Part shown: positions 1 to 5,200 of the stretch, piece after piece | How positions within the stretch are numbered: position 1 is the first letter of the stretch | How the letters are laid out: every line of letters starts with the position of its first letter | NCBI GenBank assembly: GCA_009930445.1 | Contig: RZYD01000183.1 | Location: forward strand, 1 to 5,323 | Length of the DNA stretch: 5,323 nt | Source of the DNA: Bacteroidia bacterium | Lineage (GTDB): Bacteria; Bacteroidota; Bacteroidia; Bacteroidales; BM520 | Direction of reading: 5' to 3' | Program-made: the position numbers and the translations under genes | Notes under the pieces: generated by a model | What the model saw: only the letters and a program-made list of their open reading frames with translations | Told to the model about the DNA's origin: nothing | Database searches by the model: none

Positions 1-162
1 CCGGAGTTTACCGATGGCATGAGCGATGAGCAAAAAATGGAGATTTGCAAAAAAGTATTTGACCGCTTGAATGACAAGGAGCATCCGGTAAGAATTAACC
101 TGTTTTATATGAATTCTATTCCGGAGATTGCTATAATAGAAGGGAAAAATAAGAATAATTGA
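1..162 (+). CDS. C-terminal 53 residues of an unrecognised protein (5' end outside window)
   Basis: The first reading frame is open from the window edge to a TGA at 160-162, while frame 2 is stopped early (TGA at 20-22, TAG at 137-139). The visible tail begins PEFTDGMSDEQKMEICKKVF and ends in a lysine/asparagine-rich stretch (EGKNKNN). It is soluble-looking and charged, with no membrane segment and no motif I can name. Its last 14 bases overlap the reading frame of the downstream ATPase, the kind of overlap seen between co-translated genes, so the two probably formed one operon and may have acted together. I do not recognise the family. Such partners of SMC/RecF-like ATPases are often nucleases or other effectors, but nothing in these 53 residues shows that. 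The frame and stop are clear; the function is unknown. Confidence 0.7.
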   Translation, partial: PEFTDGMSDEQKMEICKKVFDRLNDKEHPVRINLFYMNSIPEIAIIEGKNKNN

Positions 163-1488
163 TATTTCCATAAAGAACTACCGTGCTTTTTATGGTGAGC
201 ATCATATTTGCCTTGACAAAGACGGCAAAAACCTGATGGTGTATGGTGAAAACGGCAGCGGTAAAAGTTCACTCTTTACTGCCCTTCAGGATTTTCTGAA
301 ATCTTCGGTTGGAAAAATTGAGATAAAAGAAAATATTTTTGTTCCAGCATCACAAAAAAACACAGCCAGCATAAAGGTTAACATCAAAGAATCGCTCGAA
401 ACCTCAAAAACCACCACTTTTGAACTGAAATTAACCGAAAAGTAAATCATCAGTGCAGACAAAACGCTTATTGCTGATGCCAATAAAATTAAGGGCTTCT
501 TTGACTACTGCAGCTTATTACAAACGCACATGGGACATAAGGATAAAGTGGATTTATTCGATTTGTTAATTGGAAAAGTTGAGTATTCTTTTGGGGGCAT
601 TTTGATTTCAAATGACTCCGGCATTCTTCACAACTCAATTAATGAATTTTCAACTAAGGAATTAGGGCGTGAGTGGTTCAATATTTACAAAGACACTTTT
701 ACAAAACGGCAAGACAAGAAACAACAAGAAGCGACCAAGAATTACTTGTCAACAAAATTCAATCCTGGGCTGAAAAAGCTACTTAAAGATATAGAAGCGG
801 ACACCAATACTTTTATGAAATCTTTTGGTGCCAATGTTAAGATTTCGCTGGATTTTGACAAAGTGGAATACCAAGGCAGAAGGAAACTTACAGGAAACAA
901 CATCAATTTAAAAATTGATTTCTTTGAAAAGGCAATTCCAAAACATCAACTTTTTCTGAATGAAGCCCGTTTGTCAGCACTTGCAATAAGTTTGTATTTG
1001 GCATCCATAAAAGTAAATCCGCTTACAGGAGCATTAAAAATCCTTGTTCTTGATGATTTACTCATTGGTTTGGATATGAGCACCCGTTTACCCTTGCTTG
1101 ATATTTTGAAAAAACACTTTATTGATGTTGACAAAGACAAGCAATTTCAGGTAATAATGACCACCTACGACAATGTTTGGTATGAATTGGTGCGAAATTA
1201 TTTCGGAACAGAAAAATGGAAATACACGGAGATTTATACGAAATCATTAAAAGATGACGATTTTGAAATTCCGGTAATCATTAATGAAAACGGCTATCTT
1301 GAAAGGGCTAAACATTATCTGACTGAAAAGGACTATAAAGCATCAGCCGTTTATCTCAGAACAGAATTTGAAAGAATTGTAAAGACCATTTGTGATAAGC
1401 AGAAAATCCCTGTATGCTACCACAAAAACCAAAAAGAGACAAATGAGCCCGCGCAGCAGTCATACACATTGCCAAAGCCCCACAAGCC

Positions 1489-1519
1489 AACGCTTCAACC
1501 AAAGCTTTGCCAAAGCGTT
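1489..1519. repeat. Inverted repeat, 7-bp arms AACGCTT/AAGCGTT
   Basis: The arms at 1489-1495 and 1513-1519 are perfect complements separated by 17 bases. The loop itself contains the palindrome AAAGCTTT (1501-1508). It sits just inside the sequence that replaced the 3' end of the ATPase gene. No T-run follows, so it is not a terminator. It may be part of a dispersed repeat or a recombination-related hairpin. Confidence 0.5.
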
Positions 1520-1537
1520 TGCCTGCCCAACCCATGT

Positions 1538-1559
1538 AACCGCCTTTCAGGACGGTTTT
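1538..1559 (+). terminator. Weak terminator-like hairpin
   Basis: AACCG (1538-1542) pairs with CGGTT (1553-1557), and an inner CCT/AGG pair closes a TTC loop with one bulged A at 1552. Only about four T residues, partly inside the stem, follow before the sequence turns G-rich. It could end plus-strand transcripts arriving from the broken ATPase gene, but the short T-run makes this weak. It may simply be part of the surrounding repeat. Confidence 0.25.
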
Positions 1560-1683
1560 GTGATATCCCACGCTCAAACAAAACAAAATAAATTTGTGCT
1601 TTGTGGATAGGTTGGTGCAGTTTGAAAATGACAAGAAAGTGAAGTTAAATAAATGACAAACAGACGGATATGAATGAACGCCA

Positions 1684-1839
1684 GTTGCCAACACGCGGTA
1701 TAGTTAATTGCCGGTGCAGTGCGTATTCGAGCTGCACAGCTCGTATCAAAAGTTCTTGTAACTTGACAGGAAAGTGCTTCGAAATCGGCAACAAAAACAT
1801 ACCGCCATCCGTTAGTACGCCGTGAGGCGTATTTTCTTC
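1684..1839 (+). ncRNA. Possible structured RNA or hairpin-rich element
   Basis: Several complementary segments nest here. GCGGTA (1695-1700) can pair with TACCGC (1800-1805) and enclose two perfect hairpins: CGAGCT/AGCTCG with loop GCAC (1728-1743), and AAGTT/AACTT with loop CTTGT (1750-1764). GTGCAG (1714-1719) could instead pair with CTGCAC (1732-1737), and GTTGCC (1684-1689) with GGCAAC (1787-1792), giving competing folds. A hairpin with a T-rich tail follows directly at 1816-1839. The arrangement would suit a small RNA of about 150 bases, or a folded recombination or repeat element. I recognise no known RNA family and see no clear promoter, so this is a weak call based on pairing alone. 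Confidence 0.2.
1816..1839 (+). terminator. Terminator-like hairpin TACGCC/GGCGTA with T-rich tail
   Basis: TACGCC (1816-1821) and GGCGTA (1826-1831) form a perfect 6-bp stem with a GTGA loop, extendable by a G-T and an A-T pair, and are followed by TTTTCTTC (1832-1839). The shape fits an intrinsic terminator for plus-strand transcripts. It would end the possible structured RNA just upstream. The short stem makes it a moderate candidate. Confidence 0.4.
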
Positions 1840-1840
1840 A

Positions 1841-1857
1841 GTGGGTTTAATTCCCAC
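1841..1857. repeat. Perfect hairpin GTGGG/CCCAC with a 7-base loop
   Basis: GTGGG (1841-1845) and CCCAC (1853-1857) enclose TTTAATT. The 5-bp stem and 7-base loop look like a tRNA T-arm, but the loop lacks the TTC of the conserved T-loop. No matching acceptor, D or anticodon arms lie around it, so it is not a tRNA. It is one of a run of hairpins between 1728 and 2078. Confidence 0.4.
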
Positions 1858-1862
1858 ATGTC

Positions 1863-1887
1863 TAATTAACTGTTCGGGCAGTAATTA
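1863..1887. repeat. Hairpin TAATTA(A)CTG/CAGTAATTA
   Basis: TAATTA (1863-1868) and CTG (1870-1872) pair with CAG (1879-1881) and TAATTA (1882-1887), leaving A1869 bulged and TTCGGG as the loop. It is AT-rich on both sides and is followed by A residues rather than T on the plus strand, so it is not a plus-strand terminator. Its function is not evident. Confidence 0.4.
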
Positions 1888-1915
1888 AAAAGATTATTTG
1901 CACAGCAAACCTCAG

Positions 1916-1965
1916 AAGGGACAAGTTAAGCTACAATCAAACTCTACGTGAAGTCCCTTGTTTTT
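1916..1965 (+). terminator. Long-loop inverted repeat followed by a T-run
   Basis: AAGGGAC (1916-1922) pairs perfectly with GTCCCTT (1953-1959), and GTTTTT follows at 1960-1965. The 30-base loop is large for an intrinsic terminator, so the pairing may instead close a larger RNA structure. It lies in the gene-free stretch and I see no coding sequence between 1860 and 2107. Confidence 0.3.
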
Positions 1966-1997
1966 CCATATTATTTTAGTGAAAGTTTTTGAAAAGT

Positions 1998-2026
1998 CAT
2001 CAGTGTAAAATCTGATGGTTTTTTTT
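1998..2026 (+). terminator. Plus-strand intrinsic terminator
   Basis: CATCAG (1998-2003) pairs with CTGATG (2012-2017) around an 8-base loop, with further wobble and A-T pairs possible outside the stem. Eight T residues follow (2019-2026). This would stop plus-strand transcription entering from the ATPase side before it reaches the convergent tRNA-Arg gene. On the minus strand the tail is a poorer T-run, so it is best assigned to the plus strand. Confidence 0.6.
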
Positions 2027-2029
2027 CAT

Positions 2030-2049
2030 TTGGTCTCCCAATTGGTCTC
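2030..2049. repeat. Direct repeat TTGGTCTC x2, 12-base period
   Basis: TTGGTCTC occurs at 2030-2037 and 2042-2049, separated by four bases that create a CCAATTGG palindrome at the second copy. It sits between the two opposed terminators downstream of the tRNA gene. Short repeats beside tRNA genes can be recombinase core or arm sites, but there is no integrase and no duplicated tRNA end here, so the meaning is open. Confidence 0.35.
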
Positions 2050-2078
2050 AAAAAAAACCTGATACAATGTATCAGGTT
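2050..2078 (-). terminator. Minus-strand intrinsic terminator of tRNA-Arg
   Basis: AACCTGATAC (2056-2065) and GTATCAGGTT (2069-2078) make a perfect 10-bp stem with a 3-base loop. On the minus strand the stem runs directly into T residues (complement of the A run beginning at 2051). It lies about 30 bases beyond the 3' end of tRNA-Arg and is the expected end of that transcript, and of any read-through from the UvrA gene. On the plus strand no T-run follows. Confidence 0.8.
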
Positions 2079-2107
2079 AAATTGCAATCTTTTGTAAAAG
2101 AAAGTTG

Positions 2108-2179
2108 TGATCCCACCGGGATTCGAACCCAGATCGTCAGAACCGGAATCTGAAATTCTATCCATTGAACTATGGGACC
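2108..2179 (-). tRNA. tRNA-Arg, anticodon CCG
   Basis: The minus strand folds into a full 72-base cloverleaf. The 7-bp acceptor is GGTCCCA with TGGGATC, containing one G-T pair. The D-arm is GTTC/GAAT with an AATGGATA loop. The anticodon arm is TCAGA/TCTGA with loop TTCCGGT, putting anticodon CCG at 2146-2144. The variable loop is 4 bases, and the T-arm is CTGGG/CCCGG with loop TTCGAAT. Position 73 is A, and CCA is not encoded (CAA follows), so the 3' CCA must be added by CCA-adding enzyme. It reads the arginine codon CGG. It lies 36 bases after the UvrA stop on the same strand, with its own promoter box and a downstream terminator. Confidence 0.97.
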
Positions 2180-2190
2180 GTTTCGGACAA

Positions 2191-2198
2191 CAAATATA
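2191..2198 (-). promoter_or_regulatory. Bacteroidota-type -7 box for tRNA-Arg
   Basis: On the minus strand TATATTTG matches the Bacteroidota -7 consensus TAnnTTTG exactly. It lies 11 bases before the first base of tRNA-Arg, right for a start site a few bases ahead of the mature 5' end. No clear TTG-type -33 element is seen about 20 bases further upstream, where the sequence is the AT-rich end of the UvrA gene. It suggests the tRNA is transcribed independently of the upstream gene. Confidence 0.6.
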
Positions 2199-2215
2199 CA
2201 AAGTTTTTTAAATAT

Positions 2216-5200
2216 TTATTGTTCGCTTTCATTTATGATTTTGCCTCCGTCATCGCCTCCGCCGGGCCCTAACTCAATCACTTTTGAAGCCGCACCAATC
2301 AGCATTTCATTATGCTCACTAACCAGTAGAGTATGCCCGTTTTTCAGAATAAGTCTTAACATTTCCAGCAGTTTTTCCACATCGGCATAGTGCAGGCCTG
2401 TCGTTGGTTCATCTAACAGGAATAACACTTTGCCTTTTGCCGGGATGTGTTTTACGAGTTTAATACGCTGCCGTTCTCCACCACTCATGGTGCTAAGGCT
2501 CTGGCCGGCGCGCAAGTAACCCAGTCCTGTCTGTACCAACAACTGCAATGCTGATTTTATTTTCTTCTCTTCCGAAAAGAGCGCCAACAACTGATGCACA
2601 TCCCGCCTAAGCAGTTGGCCGATGGCGCAATCTTTATATTTTACTGCCAGCACCTCCTCTTTGAAGCGTAGTCCGTGGCAATCCGGGCAAACTTTTGTCA
2701 CATCGGAAAGAAAATCCATTGTAACCCCTAAAATTCCGGTACCACGGCATGTCTCACAACGTCCTTTCCCACTGTTAAACGAGAAGTCGCCTTTTTTTAG
2801 GCCGGCGGCCTGGGCTTCCGGCGTGGCAGCGAAGAGGACACGGATAGCATCCCATATTCCCAGCCAGGAAAGAACTGTGGAGTTACTTTGTCCTTTCATC
2901 ATCTGCTGGTTTACCTGCACCACCTCATCGAAGTACTCAAAGCCTTCAATGTTGTCGCAATTCACCGCTTTCCGGGCAACAAAGCTGTCGTAAATAACGT
3001 TTTTCATCAGTGTGGATTTTCCACTGCCTGAAACACCGGTTATTACCGTCAGAAAACCTGATGGAACCTGAAGGGAAATATTTTTCAGGTTATGTGCGTG
3101 GGCTCCTATAACCTTCAACGTCGCTATTTCACTGGGTATAGATTTCAGAGATTTCAATGGCTTTATTTCTTGTAAATCCTTTTGAAGGTATTGCCCTGTT
3201 AATGATTCAGCATTTCTGCTGATAGCGTCAGGAGAACCGGTTGCAACAACTTTTCCACCGTATATACCGGCACCCGGACCCATGTCGATAATATAATCTG
3301 CGGCGCACATCACTTCTTTGTCGTGTTCAACCACTACCAGCGTGTTTCCGTTCTGGGCCAATTCGCGCATCACCTCCAGCAGTTTTTCAGTGTTTTTTTT
3401 ATGGATCCCGATGGTTGGTTCATCGAGGATGTAAGTGATACCGGTGAGTTTCGCACCCAATTGAGTGGCAAGACGTAAGCGTTGTGTCTCTCCGCCACTT
3501 AAGGTCATGGATGACCGATTTAAGGTAAGGTAACCAAGGCCGAGGCGGATAATGAGGTTGCATCGGTGGAGGATGGATTTCCTGATTGCTGAAAGAATTT
3601 GATCTGCATTGGATTTTTCCCATAATTTCTCCAGTGCTTCGATAGAAAGAGCGGTCATCCCCGCGATGTCGCAATCAAAAAGTTTATACCGTAAAGCTTC
3701 AGGCGCGAGTCGTTTTCCGTGGCATACCCCGCATTCGACCTTTTTCATCAAGGGACGAATGGTGTCGCCACGCTTATCCTGATGTTTGCGGTTATACTCG
3801 TCGTCGATATACGCTACAAATCCTTTCCATGTGCCTGAAAATACGTGAGTTCCCTCACGGTCGCCACGTTTATATTTCCAATGTACGTTGTAAACAGCAG
3901 CTCCGGTGCCGTACATGGCAACATTTTTTTCTTCGTTGGATAATTCTCGGTAGGGTTTTGAGAAATCGATGTTTTGTGCTTTTCCTGCAGCTTTCAGAAT
4001 AGCGACGTACTGGCCGTAGCTATCGCCATAGAATTGTCCTGTTTTACTACCGTGAAGGGCGCCATTCAACAGACTTTTTTCTTTGTGGGTAACAAATTTT
4101 TCCGGATCGGCAGTGTGTTGCATCCCTAACCCCTTACATTCAGGGCAGGCTCCACTTTGATGGTTAAAGGAGAAAAAGGAGGAAAGAATTCCCTTCGTTC
4201 TGTTTCCCTTTTCATCCACCGAAGCTCTGGCGTACGCCAACCGTAACAGATCATAAATTTCGGTCATGGTACCTACTGTAGAGCGTGGATTTCCTGTTAC
4301 GGAGGACTGGGAAATTGCCACCGGAGGGCTCATTCCTTTAATGGCTTCTACAGGAGGTGCATCGGGCAGGTTCATGCGGGTACGTGTCCATGTGGAGAAG
4401 TTTTCTGCGTAGCGACGTTGTCCTTCGGCAAACAGCGTATCAAAAGCCAGTGAGCTCTTCCCTGAGCCGGAGATTCCGGTTATTACCGTAATTTTTCCAT
4501 GGGGAATATTCACATTTATATGTTGCAGGTTGTTGGTATCCGCTCCGAGGATAGAGATTTCTTTCAATGGAACTACGGATTCGGGTTTTTCAAACGTTTC
4601 ACATTCGGTTGAGGTGTAGCCATTGGGGTGGCCGGAATAGGTAATCCTTCCCCCCTGTTTTCCGCTGTCGGGGCCCAATTCTGTGAGCCAGTCGCACTGT
4701 TGGATAAATATTGGGTGGTGCGTTATGATGAGGACGGTATTGCCAACAGCGACCAGGTCATCAAGCGCTTTGAGCAGTACTTGTACGTCGCGGTTATGCA
4801 GCCCGGTTGTTGGTTCATGCAGGATATATAGCGTGTCGCCGGAAGATTGTTTTACCAGCTCTGCGGAGAGTTTAATGCGTTGTGCTTCGCCACCGGAGAG
4901 TGTAGTGGCCGGCTGACCAAGGGTGATATAACCCAGGCCCAGCTTTTGCATGATGGCAACATAGCGAAAGATGGCTTTCTCCTCCATAAAGATTCCGACC
5001 GCTTCATCGACCGTAAGCTCAAGCACATCATAAATATTCATGCCTTTCCATTTCACTTCCAGCGTTTCGTCATTGAAGCGCTTGCCCTGGCAGGTCTCAC
5101 ACAGCACATCTACATCACCCAGGAAGTGCATACCCACCTGAATTACCCCGGCACCCTGGCAGGTTTCACAGCGGCCGCCTTTGTTATTGAAAGAGAATCG

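Larger units (their letters stand above)
149..1591 (+). pseudogene. SMC/RecF-like AAA ATPase gene, broken by a stop codon and a replaced 3' end
   Basis: Reading from 149 in one frame gives an N-terminus typical of RecF/SbcC-type ATPases (IDISIKNYRAFYGEHH). Walker A follows (GENGSGKSS, residues 33-41, 245-271), then a helical middle region, a signature-like segment (LNEARLSALAISLYLA, about 958-1005), Walker B (ILVLDD, 1040-1057) with a D-loop-like IGLD, and a switch region QVIMTTYD (about 1145-1168). The pair DD instead of DE after the Walker B strand may be normal for this family. A later helical part (YLTEKDYKASAVYLRTEFER) precedes the break. Three defects are visible. No ATG, GTG or TTG lies at the natural N-terminus, where ATA at 149 sits in the place of a start. 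TAA at 443-445 interrupts codon 99 without any frame change. After QKIPV (to about 1414) the frame continues into low-complexity Pro/Gln/Lys/Cys-rich sequence that is not part of the family and stops at 1591. The gene is more AT-rich than the minus-strand gene to the right. A role in DNA maintenance or phage defence is inference. A sequencing error could explain the stop but not the altered 3' end. Confidence 0.8.
1412..1700. other. Non-coding, repeat-rich spacer joined to the truncated ATPase gene
   Basis: From about 1412 the sequence stops looking like the ATPase gene. It becomes rich in variants of a GCCAAAGC/GCCAACGC word, including an exact 10-base direct repeat TTGCCAAAGC at 1469-1478 and 1507-1516. 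An 8-base word GGTGCAGT occurs at 1614-1621 and again at 1713-1720. The minus strand has an open frame (1694-1356) and the plus strand another (1392-1610), but both cross the ATPase junction and neither resembles a real protein. This kind of mosaic spacer with short words and hairpins reminds me of dispersed intergenic repeats in accessory regions of Bacteroidota genomes. That is from memory and unverified. Confidence 0.45.
1645..1884 (-). other. Small minus-strand open frame of doubtful coding status
   Basis: On the minus strand the frame is open from just after a stop at 1885-1887 down to a TAA at 1645-1647. A GTG at 1857-1855 is the only plausible start that keeps most of the frame, and would give about 70 residues (GIKPTEENTPHGVLTDGG onward). 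The translation has reasonable composition (KHFPVKLQELLIRAVQLEY). However, the plus strand is also open over most of it (1670-1825), there is no ribosome binding site, and the DNA is dominated by inverted repeats. I think it is a repeat or a structured element rather than a gene. A small protein cannot be excluded without homologues. Confidence 0.2.

Noticed and set aside
1670..1825. 51-codon plus-strand open frame starting MNERQLPTRG, cysteine-rich
   Set aside because: It overlaps inverted repeats and an opposite-strand open frame, has no ribosome binding site, and runs into the terminator-like hairpin. It is more likely an accident of repeat DNA.
1841..1857. T-arm-like hairpin suggesting a second tRNA or tmRNA
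   Set aside because: The loop lacks the conserved TTC, and no acceptor, D or anticodon arms are found around it.
1711..1960. Group II intron or retron RNA
   Set aside because: Some pairings and a GGAAAGTG word look suggestive, but there is no recognisable domain V and no reverse transcriptase gene in the window.
1971..2201. 76-codon minus-strand open frame across the tRNA
   Set aside because: It reads straight through the tRNA-Arg gene and two terminators, so it is not a gene.
2622..2993. 123-codon plus-strand open frame
   Set aside because: It is antisense to conserved zinc-finger and Walker A coding sequence of the UvrA-like gene, and its translation has no family character.
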